NCBI GenBank assembly: GCA_902777835.1
Contig: CACYVC010000025.1
Location: 1 to 64,000 of the forward strand
From: an uncultured Bacteroidales bacterium
GTDB lineage: Bacteria > Bacteroidota > Bacteroidia > Bacteroidales > Muribaculaceae
Length of the DNA stretch: 64,000 nt
Direction of reading: 5' to 3'
Shown: positions 1 to 8,878 of the stretch, piece after piece
Layout of the letters: each line of letters starts with the position of its first letter
Position numbering within the stretch: position 1 is the stretch's first letter
Translations under genes and position numbers: made by a program
Notes under the pieces: generated by a model
The model's input: only the letters and a program-made list of their open reading frames with translations
The model's database searches: none
Told to the model about the DNA's origin: nothing

Positions 1-71
1 AAAAGCATTTTTTGCATCATATTGATAATAAATGCTGCAAAGATAAGGATTGATCGGCTTTCTCAGAGATT

Positions 72-467
72 TCAACACGCAAAATGACCAATAAGCCCTT
101 TGTTTATATCATATTTCCACCAATTATCACCCAAATATAGTGTTTTGTTGTCTTTGCTACAATTCCAACTCTCTGGAAATATTTTATGACCAGCAATAGA
201 ATTAAAATCTCTGCTTAAACTATCATCATAGAACCATCCAGCCTCAAGGCTACCATCCTTAAAAAATTTCCAGCAGTTAATTGTCAAAATAAATTTATTT
301 GAAACAGAATCTATATCATATACATACCAGTAATTTCCTGATTTGCTTAATAACTCTTTGAGGTCTATTTTTTTAATTTCTGTTTCTGATTTCTTCTCAT
401 TAGGTTTATTGCATGAGATTATCAATAACAATAACAACACAATGATGCTTATATTTTTCTTTTTCAT
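72..467 (-). CDS. Small lipoprotein of unknown function
   Basis: The 131-residue product starts with a lysine-rich n-region, a leucine/isoleucine core and a lipobox-like IISC. It should therefore be a lipoprotein anchored at Cys19 or so. The mature part is hydrophilic with several aromatic residues (NYWYVYD, WKFFKDGS, WWKYD). I recognise no family. The frame stays open 20 codons upstream, but that extension overlaps the end of the next gene and lacks a signal-like start; the ATG at 467 follows an A/G-rich stretch and opens directly into the signal peptide. It lies downstream of the TPR gene on the same strand and may be co-transcribed. Confidence 0.7.
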   Translation of the reverse strand: MKKKNISIIVLLLLLIISCNKPNEKKSETEIKKIDLKELLSKSGNYWYVYDIDSVSNKFILTINCWKFFKDGSLEAGWFYDDSLSRDFNSIAGHKIFPESWNCSKDNKTLYLGDNWWKYDINKGLIGHFAC

Positions 468-523
468 TTTTTCTTCTTTAAGTTGTGGAACGATGGGGGT
501 GCTTCTATTGAGGGCGGCGTTTC

Positions 524-2086
524 TCACTTAAATTTCTTGAACTCCTGGGCGAGGGTGTTGCGCAGGGTGGGGCCGTCCATATCGAGGTATTTCTCCATCC
601 AGTCGATGATGCCGAGAGCCTCTTTGTTGCGTTTGTAATAATCAACGACTTGCATCATCACCTCGCAGTACATTGCCTCGTCGGTCTCTTTCACGTTGAA
701 ATCAATGGCGTGCTCAGTCATGGCTGCCATGTAGGCTGCCATCAGCTCAATGTGTCCTGGCATTTGATCGGTATCTAGTCTAAACGTGAACTCATCGGTG
801 TTCATCGACCAAATAATCAAGAATTGCATGACCTGCTTTTGAGTGATGTCATCGGGATTGACAGGTTGCTCGAGGTACCACTTCGCTAGCCGCAATGCAT
901 CGTCACGGTGCTGGCGGCATCCTTCGGCGGTCTCTACATCTTTGACGCTAGGGACATCGAGTTCGTGAGTCTTAAACAGCTTTGTCATGACCGTTGGCTC
1001 TTCTTCGGAGGGAATGAATCGGTTCTGGACAAACCAAGCCCCGAACTTATTGAGTTCGGCCTTGCCTTCTTTGGTGTCGGCCCATTGATTAGTCTCGTCT
1101 TCGGCCCCTGGTGACATGAGCCACATGTTGTAGGCCTCCCAGTGCCCGCTCTTGATGAGCTTGCGGTGGAAGTCGAGCAACGACAGGTTGTAGTAGCCTG
1201 GTGCCACCGAGTCGATGTGCGCGAGCGCATCCTTGCGCAGGTCGGCAATCATCGGCACGGTGAGCTTCTTGGTCTTCATGAACTCGGTAAGCGCTGGCGA
1301 CTTCATGGTTCCCATCTCATACATCAAGGGGAAAGGCACCTGAATGTCGGTAGTGTCGCTATCAATATAAATGTTGTTGTTCTTAGTCAAAGTGACATGC
1401 GCCTTGTTCTCGCCTTCTATCTTAATGTTCTCTTGGAAGAGGTCGTAGATGAGCTTGCCCATCTCCTCGGCACGCTCAGTGCCAGGCTGCAGATTGCACA
1501 CAACCTCGCCATAGACTATCGCCCATAGTGGCTCGGTTGATTGGGCATAGAGCAGTGCAAGACGGTAGTAATTACTGGCAAAGTCGGGCTGTACCTCCAC
1601 ACCATGCAGGTAACATTCAACAGCCTCGTTGTAGCGCTTGTGCATCATGTGGATGTTGCCCTTCTCGAGATAGAGGTAGCCCGAATTGGGGAAACGCTTG
1701 AGACCCTCGTCGTAGGTCTTGACTGCCGCTTCGGGATTACCTAGCACATCCTGTGCATTGCCCACCAACTGATAGAGCTGAGGCTCACTCTCGGGATGCT
1801 TATAAAGCTTGGAACCATCCTTGACGATGCGCTTGAAGTCGCCAGCGAGATAGTAGGCATAGAGCCGTTCATACTCAAGGATGTAATTGTCCTTGTACTT
1901 CTTGCACAAGTCGTCAAAAATCTTGATGGCATCTTTGGGTTTGCCACTATCCATAAGGCCAATAGCCTCATCAAGCTGCACACGGTCGTTGTCGTTGATC
2001 AGGTCAATAGACTTCTGCGCCTGTGCCCCAATTGACCAAACAACGGCACAGATTATAATCAAAATGCGAAGAAAGGATGTTTTCAT
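524..2086 (-). CDS. Exported tetratricopeptide-repeat protein
   Basis: The 520-residue product has a signal peptide ending near IGAQAQ. Several TPR-like helical pairs follow in the N-terminal half (for example the stretches around YDEGLKRFPNSGYLYLEKGN and YNEAVECYLHGVEVQPDFA). The C-terminal half is helical and matches no domain I can name confidently; it has the general look of Bacteroidota TPR proteins with a DUF4919-like tail. TPR proteins are scaffolds, so a periplasmic protein-protein role is inferred. I chose the ATG at 2086 because ten extra upstream codons precede the signal peptide and are not signal-like. Confidence 0.75.
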   Translation of the reverse strand: MKTSFLRILIIICAVVWSIGAQAQKSIDLINDNDRVQLDEAIGLMDSGKPKDAIKIFDDLCKKYKDNYILEYERLYAYYLAGDFKRIVKDGSKLYKHPESEPQLYQLVGNAQDVLGNPEAAVKTYDEGLKRFPNSGYLYLEKGNIHMMHKRYNEAVECYLHGVEVQPDFASNYYRLALLYAQSTEPLWAIVYGEVVCNLQPGTERAEEMGKLIYDLFQENIKIEGENKAHVTLTKNNNIYIDSDTTDIQVPFPLMYEMGTMKSPALTEFMKTKKLTVPMIADLRKDALAHIDSVAPGYYNLSLLDFHRKLIKSGHWEAYNMWLMSPGAEDETNQWADTKEGKAELNKFGAWFVQNRFIPSEEEPTVMTKLFKTHELDVPSVKDVETAEGCRQHRDDALRLAKWYLEQPVNPDDITQKQVMQFLIIWSMNTDEFTFRLDTDQMPGHIELMAAYMAAMTEHAIDFNVKETDEAMYCEVMMQVVDYYKRNKEALGIIDWMEKYLDMDGPTLRNTLAQEFKKFK

Positions 2087-2289
2087 ATCATTTTTGTTTT
2101 TGAATAAAATGCTCACGCTCGCAAGTCTTTGAGCAAGCTCAGCTTTGACTCGCTAAATCGCATTTTTCGGTAGTTACTATATATTTTCAACGCTATAATT
2201 ACTCTGAGATTTAATTTTCATCGATGAGTAGATATAATTACACTCGCAAATTTAGAAAAAATATTGTTACTGAGCATATAAAAGTATAG

Positions 2290-2326
2290 AAAAAACAAAA
2301 GCCCTCAAAATTTTGAGGACTTTCTG
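2290..2326 (-). terminator. Rho-independent terminator after the M3 peptidase gene
   Basis: On the minus strand, a palindrome (CCTCAAAATTTTGAGG with flanking GC) is followed by a T-rich tract. It lies just beyond the stop codon of the M3 peptidase gene. Confidence 0.7.
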
Positions 2327-2346
2327 AGAAATAAAAGATGTAAATA

Positions 2347-4440
2347 TTATTTCTTTATTCCGTCACGCTTGAGGAGTGCGTCGATTTTAGGCTCGCGACC
2401 GCGGAAGCGCTTGTAGAGTGTCATTGGTGGCTCGGTGCCGCCGCGCTCGAGGATGTTCTCCTTGAACGACTTGGCAGTAGCGGGGTTGAAGATTCCGTCT
2501 TCCTGGAACTTGCTGAAGGCGTCGGCGTCAAGGATCTCAGCCCACTTGTAACCGTAGTAGCCTGCGGCATAGCCGCCAGAGAAGATGTGAGTGAACTGCG
2601 GTGACATCATGCAACCGTCAACTGGCTTGAAAATTTCAACGGGCTTCATTGCCTCGTATTCAAACTTGAAAGCATCGCCCGAAACGGGTTTTGTGATAGT
2701 GTGATAGGCCATATCAAGAAAACCGAAGCTGAGCTGACGCAGGCAAGCATAAGAAGCGCCATATTGCTCTGAAGCTTTGATCTTCTCCACCAAATCTTGT
2801 GGGATACTCTCGCCAGTGAGATAGTGCTTAGCAAAACTGTCGAGATACTCGCGCTCGCTAAGGAAGTTCTCATTGAATTGTGAAGGCAACTCCACAAAGT
2901 CGCGATAAACGTTAGTGCCTGAAGTGGAGGTATATTTGCACTTCGAGAGCATGCCGTGTAAGCCGTGGCCAAACTCGTGCATGAAAGTCTCAACCTCGTA
3001 GTAGGTGAGCAGCGAAGGTTTGGTGTCGGTGGGACGAGTGAAGTTCATCGTTAGTGTAACGATTGGCCGCACATCGTTGCCATCGGCATCGCGGTACTGC
3101 TCGCGGAAGTTTGTCATCCAGGCACCGCTCTGCTTTGTTTCACGAGGGAAGAAGTCGGTGTAAAGCAACGCCACGAAGTTGCCGTTGTCGTCTGTAACAT
3201 TATAAACGTGCATCTCGGGATTGAAGACCTGAGCATCGAAGTTCTCGGTGAAGTGCAGTCCGTAAAGCCTTGTAGCGAGACCAAACACGCCATCAATCAC
3301 ATTCTCAAGTTGGAAATAAGGACGGAGCAGCTCGTCATTGATAGAGTACTTCTCCTCTTTGAGCTTGTTGGAGTAGTAAGAGTAGTCCCACGGCATGATA
3401 GTGAACTTCTTGCCTTCGAGCGTGCTTGCGTACTTGTTGAGATTATCCATATCGCTCTTTTGGGGCTTGGTGTAAGCGTCCTTGAGCTGGTTGAGCATGT
3501 TATAGACATTAGTGGGGTTCTCAGCCATCTTGTTGGCAAGCTGGTAGTCGGCAAATGTATTGTAACCAAGAAGGTTGGCAAGCTCAAGGCGGGTGTTGGC
3601 AATCTGCTGCATTATCTCAATGTTGTTGAACTCACCGCTAGTGCATTGAGAGTTGTACATCTTATAAAGTTTCTCACGCAGGTCGCGTCGAGAGCTGTAT
3701 TTCATGAATGCCATGTAGCTGGGCGCATGGAGAGTGATTAGATATTCACCCTCACGGTCTTTGGCCTTAGCGGCTGCCGCTGCTGCATCAATAGCGCTCT
3801 CAGGAAGACCATCAAGATCGTTTTTTGTGAGCCACATTTCATATTTGGAAGTCTCTTTCAGAGCGTTTTGGTCGAACTTCAAGGTAAGCTGTGAAAGACG
3901 TGTAGAAAGTTCTTTGTACTTATCGCGGTCGCTCCCTTGGAGAGCAGCACCGCTGCGCACGAATGACTCGTGAGTCTTCTCAAGCAGCATCCAGTCTTCT
4001 TGGTCATATCGTGACTTGTCAAAGTGCTTATATACATAATCAATGCGCTGCCATAACTTCTCGTTGAGTGTCACGCTGTTGCCGTGTTCGGTAATGAGTG
4101 GAGTCATACGCTCCGAGATTGCCATGAGCGAGTCGTCGGCATTGGCCGAGAGCATAGGGTAGAACACTCCCAACACGCGGTTCAGCATATCGCCTGAGCG
4201 CTCAAGGGCGACGATAGTGTTCTCAAAAGTTGGTGTTGCCTCTTGGTTGGCGATAGCGTCGATTTCGGCGCTATGACGTTTCATTCCCTCGATGATCGCT
4301 GGCTCATAGTCGGCAGTTGTGATTCGGTCAAAGGGGATAGCGCCGTTGGTAGTCTTAAACGGCTGGAAAAAAACATTGTCGGCACTAATCATAGTAGCAA
4401 TAGAAAGTAAAAGAGTGATTGATAAAAATAATTTTTTCAT
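2347..4440 (-). CDS. dcp: M3-family zinc peptidase, peptidyl-dipeptidase Dcp type
   Basis: The 697-residue exported enzyme has a signal peptide ending near MISA. The M3 zinc motif HEFGH is at about residues 488-492, with the third ligand Glu in DFVELPS near 517. Length and C-terminal layout (GGYAAGYYGYKWAE, ERGGTEPPM) match Dcp and oligopeptidase A enzymes, which release dipeptides or cleave short peptides. The signal peptide places it in the periplasm, where it would recycle or digest peptides. It starts 14 bases after the TPR gene at 4455-6668 and is probably co-transcribed from the promoter at 6742-6772. Dcp rather than oligopeptidase A is the likelier name from length and export. Confidence 0.93.
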   Translation of the reverse strand: MKKLFLSITLLLSIATMISADNVFFQPFKTTNGAIPFDRITTADYEPAIIEGMKRHSAEIDAIANQEATPTFENTIVALERSGDMLNRVLGVFYPMLSANADDSLMAISERMTPLITEHGNSVTLNEKLWQRIDYVYKHFDKSRYDQEDWMLLEKTHESFVRSGAALQGSDRDKYKELSTRLSQLTLKFDQNALKETSKYEMWLTKNDLDGLPESAIDAAAAAAKAKDREGEYLITLHAPSYMAFMKYSSRRDLREKLYKMYNSQCTSGEFNNIEIMQQIANTRLELANLLGYNTFADYQLANKMAENPTNVYNMLNQLKDAYTKPQKSDMDNLNKYASTLEGKKFTIMPWDYSYYSNKLKEEKYSINDELLRPYFQLENVIDGVFGLATRLYGLHFTENFDAQVFNPEMHVYNVTDDNGNFVALLYTDFFPRETKQSGAWMTNFREQYRDADGNDVRPIVTLTMNFTRPTDTKPSLLTYYEVETFMHEFGHGLHGMLSKCKYTSTSGTNVYRDFVELPSQFNENFLSEREYLDSFAKHYLTGESIPQDLVEKIKASEQYGASYACLRQLSFGFLDMAYHTITKPVSGDAFKFEYEAMKPVEIFKPVDGCMMSPQFTHIFSGGYAAGYYGYKWAEILDADAFSKFQEDGIFNPATAKSFKENILERGGTEPPMTLYKRFRGREPKIDALLKRDGIKK

Positions 4441-4454
4441 TACAAAAATGATGG

Positions 4455-6668
4455 TTATTTGGTTTGTAACACAGCGTCAAGCACTAATGCATAATCGCTG
4501 GATGGAATTCCTAATTTGTTGACTAAATATTTTGCGTCATCAAAATAAAGACGAGAAAAAGCCTCTTGGTCGTTGCCATCGAGGCCTAATGATTTGCGGT
4601 ATTGCGTTAAGGCATCGGCGATGCGTCCCATAGATTGCAGCACATGGCCATAGTTGAGATAATCTTGCGACGATGGCGTATCGTCGTTGATGATTTTCTC
4701 GTAGTAGTTCACCGCCTGCTCGTGTTTGCCTGTAAGCAAAGAGCACCAGGCTATAGGTCTCCATGCGCGGTGCTTGGCTTTGGGCATGAAGTCGGCTTTA
4801 TAGTATTGTTGCAGAGCGTTATCATATTCGCCCTTGTCGAGATAGCAATGCCCGAGATTGAGGCACAAGTTTACGCTCTGTGGTGATAGTTCAAGCGCTT
4901 TGTTGTAATACTCTATTGCCATGTCATAGTTATGCATACTTCGGTAGCATTGCGCCATTTGCTTAGTGTTCCAAGTGTCAGCATTGTTAACCAACTCATA
5001 TCTTGAGTAGTTCTTTAATGCGTCGCGCAACTTTCCAAGAGATTGTTGAGCAAAGGCGATTTTTTGATACACATGTGGGTCGGCATCGCGATTGGAAATC
5101 ATGTCGCGATAGTACTTGATTGCATCTTCGTAAAACCCGTTCTTGAAATAAAACTCTGCAATTACCGATAGAGTAGAAGTGTCGTTGATATAAGGCTTTA
5201 GGCACTCGACATCAGAGAGTTTGATGTCGGTATCAAATATCGACATAAACTCGCGACGCCGAGAGAAAAGTTTGAAGAAGCGATAAAGGTCTTGGATATA
5301 GCGATTGACGATATTGTCGCGCATCTTAATAACTGACTGTGCCTCTTCGCTCTGCAGTTCCTGTAATTGCTCGCGTTGGGCTTCAAACTGCTGGAACAGC
5401 ATGTTGCGCTGCGACTCGGGGGCAGAAGCCATATAGAGTAGCATTGAGTACTTGTCACTGTCGCACAGGATGGGCATCACGCTGAATAGTGAAGTGAGCG
5501 GATGCTTTTTGTCGCCAAAAGCACTTTTCGTTATCGACGTCTTGTCGTGATAAGGTAAGAACCAGTTCGACAGTGTGTTGAAGAATGGAAAACTCTTGAG
5601 TTTTGAGAATGTAGAGATAAACACATCGCCGCCTTGCAGCTGCAGCTCATTGAGTTCCTCAAGTTTGTTGGTAATTCCACTTTTGTCGAGCCATTCTTGC
5701 CATTGTGGGTTTTCTTCAATTTCACTAATCTCAAGAGATCCAGGTGACTTTCCCTTGATTTTATTGAGAAGGTCGGAACTCATCTTGTTAATTTCAGGCG
5801 TGATGATGTCGTGAAGTTTTTGCGAGATGTTCTCTGTATTGCGACTATGTATCAATCGGGTATAAATGAGTCGCATATCGCTCAAGAAATCTGGTTCATC
5901 TTCCAACTGCTTGAAAGCATCGACAACATCGTTGTAGAATGCGATGCGGTTGCGATAGAGGAAGATAATAATTACTGCACCAATTAGCGCCCGCAGTTTT
6001 AATTCGCTGTCACAAAGGGTGACATAACTGTTGAGAAGCAACTTGAGTTTTTGGGCATCAAAGAATTTGGAGAGACCAAGCGTCAACGCTGAAAGCACCA
6101 GGCTCTTGAGGTGTGCTGGCAGTTCTTCATTGGCGAGCAGCGCCGTTATTGTTTCAACATCGGCAGTTGTGGCAGGAAATGAGCTCCATATCTTATTGAA
6201 AATGTCACTCTCGAGGTTTTCACATTGACGCAAAATGTATGTTTCGTCATCGTTGTTTCTTATGGTCTCGTCATTATTGCCATCCATTAGTTGCAGCGTG
6301 CCGCGTTTAACCACATATTCATCAACCATTGCCTTCAACTGCTGGTTTTTGTATTGCTGATTGCGTTGATAAAAGATGTGTGTTGATTGTGGTCCAGCCA
6401 GTGCAATGACTGTTTTGTCAGTAAGTTGATAGGCGTCAGTAATGATTTGTGCCAAAATATTGTCGCGTTGCGGGTCAAGAGCTCCTTGCGACAAGTATTG
6501 TAGCATATAATTATAGGAAGTGGATATTTTGTTCAGCTCCTCACTGAGATCCCATCGCTGCGTATCGTCAACCATCGTCTTGAGGTATTTTAAGGCCAAT
6601 ACCAGCCGACGAGTATCAAGATGTTGATTAACTAATTTTCGGTATTTTGAAATTTCTGCTTTGTCCAT
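4455..6668 (-). CDS. Large cytoplasmic TPR-repeat protein
   Basis: The 737-residue product has no signal peptide or membrane segment. The first 450 residues are helical and unlike anything I recognise, with acidic, aspartate-rich patches. From about residue 500 there are consecutive TPR units (FYEDAIKYYRDMI, LRDALKNYSRYELV, YDMAIEYYNKALELSPQS, YDNALQQYYKA, HEQAVNYYEKII, IADALTQYRKSLGL). It is probably a cytoplasmic scaffold. It is the first gene of a two-gene operon with dcp, behind a good Bacteroidota promoter inside a dispersed repeat. Confidence 0.75.
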   Translation of the reverse strand: MDKAEISKYRKLVNQHLDTRRLVLALKYLKTMVDDTQRWDLSEELNKISTSYNYMLQYLSQGALDPQRDNILAQIITDAYQLTDKTVIALAGPQSTHIFYQRNQQYKNQQLKAMVDEYVVKRGTLQLMDGNNDETIRNNDDETYILRQCENLESDIFNKIWSSFPATTADVETITALLANEELPAHLKSLVLSALTLGLSKFFDAQKLKLLLNSYVTLCDSELKLRALIGAVIIIFLYRNRIAFYNDVVDAFKQLEDEPDFLSDMRLIYTRLIHSRNTENISQKLHDIITPEINKMSSDLLNKIKGKSPGSLEISEIEENPQWQEWLDKSGITNKLEELNELQLQGGDVFISTFSKLKSFPFFNTLSNWFLPYHDKTSITKSAFGDKKHPLTSLFSVMPILCDSDKYSMLLYMASAPESQRNMLFQQFEAQREQLQELQSEEAQSVIKMRDNIVNRYIQDLYRFFKLFSRRREFMSIFDTDIKLSDVECLKPYINDTSTLSVIAEFYFKNGFYEDAIKYYRDMISNRDADPHVYQKIAFAQQSLGKLRDALKNYSRYELVNNADTWNTKQMAQCYRSMHNYDMAIEYYNKALELSPQSVNLCLNLGHCYLDKGEYDNALQQYYKADFMPKAKHRAWRPIAWCSLLTGKHEQAVNYYEKIINDDTPSSQDYLNYGHVLQSMGRIADALTQYRKSLGLDGNDQEAFSRLYFDDAKYLVNKLGIPSSDYALVLDAVLQTK

Positions 6669-6741
6669 TGATTGTAAAGTAGTAGAATATAAATAGTGCG
6701 GATATTATATTTACTATTAGCAAAATCTGTGCAAAAATAGT

Positions 6742-6772
6742 CAAAATTAGTGCAAGTTGAGTGCAGAACAAA
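6742..6772 (-). promoter_or_regulatory. Promoter of the TPR-dcp operon
   Basis: Minus-strand -33 TTTG (6769-6772) and -7 TAATTTTG (6742-6749) are separated by 19 bases, which fits the Bacteroidota sigma-ABfr consensus. Confidence 0.7.
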
Positions 6773-6825
6773 ATGAAAAAGCGAATTTTTTTCATTTTTT
6801 ATGCCTCGTCTCAGCCTAATTTATC
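6742..6825 (-). repeat. Dispersed promoter-bearing repeat, copy 1
   Basis: Read on the minus strand, this 84-base segment begins GATAAATTAGGCTG, passes through an AAAAATGAAAA...TTTTTCATTTT hairpin-like stretch, and ends in GCACTAATTTTG. The two tandem copies at 46767-46930 have the same order of blocks, with scattered substitutions in the middle. Its end forms the promoter of the gene at 4455-6668. Confidence 0.75.
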
Positions 6826-6863
6826 TAATTTGCTTAAAAACTGACAAAATTTATGTTTTTTAT

Positions 6864-6894
6864 TTTGTAGTTATGATAGTTTGCATTACTTTTG
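6864..6894 (+). promoter_or_regulatory. Promoter of the DUF4293 gene
   Basis: TTTG (6864-6867), a 19-base spacer and TACTTTTG (6887-6894) match the Bacteroidota consensus. The start codon lies 57 bases downstream. Confidence 0.75.
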
Positions 6895-6951
6895 CAGTAA
6901 AATAAGCGAAACAAATTAAAACAAATATTAACGTTTTCAATAGGTAATAAC

Positions 6952-7374
6952 ATGGTAATCCAAAGAAAACAATCCTTATTTCTCTTGATAGCAGCCATTT
7001 TGATGGGCCTCTTTGCCTTTATGCCATCTTTAATTGATGCCAAAGGAACGCCAATGCTAGGTGGATACAGCGAAGGTATTGACATGGTGCCTTTTATTTT
7101 GAACTGCCTCACTGCTTTGCTGTCGTTTATCACAATTTTCAAGTTCAAGAGTTTGAGTTTTCAAAAGACACTCTGCGTGGTGAATATTCTTTTAATCATC
7201 GCTACCTTAGCGACTATATGCTGCATTGCGTTGACTCAGAAGGATTGTGACCTGCTTGGAAGCATTACCTATTATAATGCGCTTCCTGTGATAGCAATCA
7301 TCTTCCTGCTGCTGGCACACAAGGGAATTTCGCACGACCAGCGCTTGCTGAGCGGAAGCAGTAGAATCAGATAA
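6952..7374 (+). CDS. DUF4293-type four-helix membrane protein
   Basis: The 140-residue protein starts VIQRKQSLFLLIAAILM, the typical opening of the Bacteroidota DUF4293 family. It has about four membrane segments (residues 10-25, 40-58, 65-90 and 100-118) and a short cytoplasmic tail. The family's function is unknown. The gene has its own promoter and stands alone; nhaD follows after 179 bases. Confidence 0.8.
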   Translation: MVIQRKQSLFLLIAAILMGLFAFMPSLIDAKGTPMLGGYSEGIDMVPFILNCLTALLSFITIFKFKSLSFQKTLCVVNILLIIATLATICCIALTQKDCDLLGSITYYNALPVIAIIFLLLAHKGISHDQRLLSGSSRIR

Positions 7375-7553
7375 ATACAGTTTAGAGAGGAGAGTGAGAG
7401 GGGAGAGGAAGAGAAGTTCACAGTTCACAGTTGTCAGTTTTCGCTCAACTATACTCCGATAAACGACAAACGAACTCTCTTACACTTTCCACATTCCACA
7501 TTGCGCCTTCCACCAATAAACGATAAACGAACAACGAAAAACGATAAAACGAG

Positions 7554-8870
7554 ATGGTAATAGCATTAGTCACAATATTTGTGATTGGTTACTTGTTGAT
7601 TACGCTCGAGCACACGTTAAAAATCAACAAATCGACCTTTGCACTCATTATGTGTGGAGTGCTGTGGTCGATATACTCATTATGTACTCACGATGTTAAA
7701 GAGGAAGCACTTCTCACGTTTCTTGGTGAGACGTGCGAGATATTGATGTTCCTCATCGCTGCGATGACCATTGTTGAGCACATCGACCGTTATGGTGGTT
7801 TCAGCTTCATCACAGAGCACATCCATGCTAAGAATAAGCGCCGCATGCTGTGGATTTTATCAATTACCACCTTCTTTATGTCGGCAGTGCTCGACAACAT
7901 GACCACCACCATCATTATGATTATGATGCTGCGTCGTTTGTTGCCCGACCAGAAGGAGCGATGGCTCTTTGCTGGCGTATTGGTTATTGCCGCTAATAGT
8001 GGTGGTGCATGGTCTCCAATCGGTGACGTGACCACTATTATGCTTTGGATGGCCGACAAGGTTACAGCATTGAGCCTGATTGATAACTTGCTTCTCCCAT
8101 CCATTGTTTCAATGATAGTTCCACTTGCAATTGCCACACATTGGATTAAGAAAGAGCCTATGCCTAAGCCCATGGCTCGCCGTGAAGAAGCAATAATGAT
8201 GTCGCAGGAACATCCTCACATCAGCAAGGCAATACTCATTCTTGGTGTGGCAGGTTTATTGTTTGTGCCCATCTTCAAGACAGTAACACACTTGCCTCCC
8301 TATATGGGCATGATGATGTCGCTTGGCATCATCTGGCTTGTGACCGAGATATTGATTACCCGCTACAAGATTGACCCCAAGCTTGGTGGCCGTGTGTCAC
8401 AGGCTATGCGTCACATCGATATGTCATCTATATTGTTCTTCCTTGGCATTCTGATGAGTGTGTCGGCATTGCAGCAGGCAGGTATTTTACATAATGTTGC
8501 AGGGGCACTTAATGATTCCATTCATGAACCAGTCTCGATAGCAGGTCTGATTGGTGTGTTGTCGTCGATTGTTGACAACGTGCCTTTAGTTGCTGCATGT
8601 ATCAAGATGTTTACTGGAATGACTGGAGCCGATCCGAGCTATGCTGCATACTTTTTTGAAGATGGACTGTTTTGGCACTTGCTAACCTTCACTGCAGGTG
8701 TGGGAGGTAGTTTGCTCATAATAGGCTCCGCAGCTGGTGTGGTAGCCATGGGCATCGAGAAGATACCGTTCTTTTGGTACTTCAAAAAGATTACCTTTAT
8801 AGCATTTTTGGGTTACTTAGCAGGAATAGCACTCATTTGGTTGGAGAACATCCTGTTGCCGTCGTTATAA
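7554..8870 (+). CDS. nhaD: NhaD-type sodium/proton antiporter
   Basis: The 438-residue polytopic membrane protein has around 11-12 hydrophobic segments. It carries conserved motifs of the NhaD/ion-transporter superfamily: SAVLDNMTTTIIM near 120, NSGGAWSPIGDVTT near 155, SSIVDNVPLVAA near 335 and GSLLIIGSAAGVVAMG near 390. It exchanges Na+ for H+ across the inner membrane and so couples to the sodium gradient made by Na+-NQR, encoded elsewhere in this window. Its leader (7500-7553) is unusual, being made of AAACGA-like repeats. It ends eight bases from the convergent uvrA gene. Confidence 0.93.
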   Translation: MVIALVTIFVIGYLLITLEHTLKINKSTFALIMCGVLWSIYSLCTHDVKEEALLTFLGETCEILMFLIAAMTIVEHIDRYGGFSFITEHIHAKNKRRMLWILSITTFFMSAVLDNMTTTIIMIMMLRRLLPDQKERWLFAGVLVIAANSGGAWSPIGDVTTIMLWMADKVTALSLIDNLLLPSIVSMIVPLAIATHWIKKEPMPKPMARREEAIMMSQEHPHISKAILILGVAGLLFVPIFKTVTHLPPYMGMMMSLGIIWLVTEILITRYKIDPKLGGRVSQAMRHIDMSSILFFLGILMSVSALQQAGILHNVAGALNDSIHEPVSIAGLIGVLSSIVDNVPLVAACIKMFTGMTGADPSYAAYFFEDGLFWHLLTFTAGVGGSLLIIGSAAGVVAMGIEKIPFFWYFKKITFIAFLGYLAGIALIWLENILLPSL

Positions 8871-8878
8871 CATCTGTT

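Noticed and set aside
37..44. Minus-strand TATCTTTG at the window edge as a promoter
   Set aside because: There is no -33 box at a fitting distance, and the gene it would serve is outside the window.
7375..7553. A gene between the DUF4293 gene and nhaD
   Set aside because: The stretch is low-complexity repeat DNA with no frame that has a credible start or composition.
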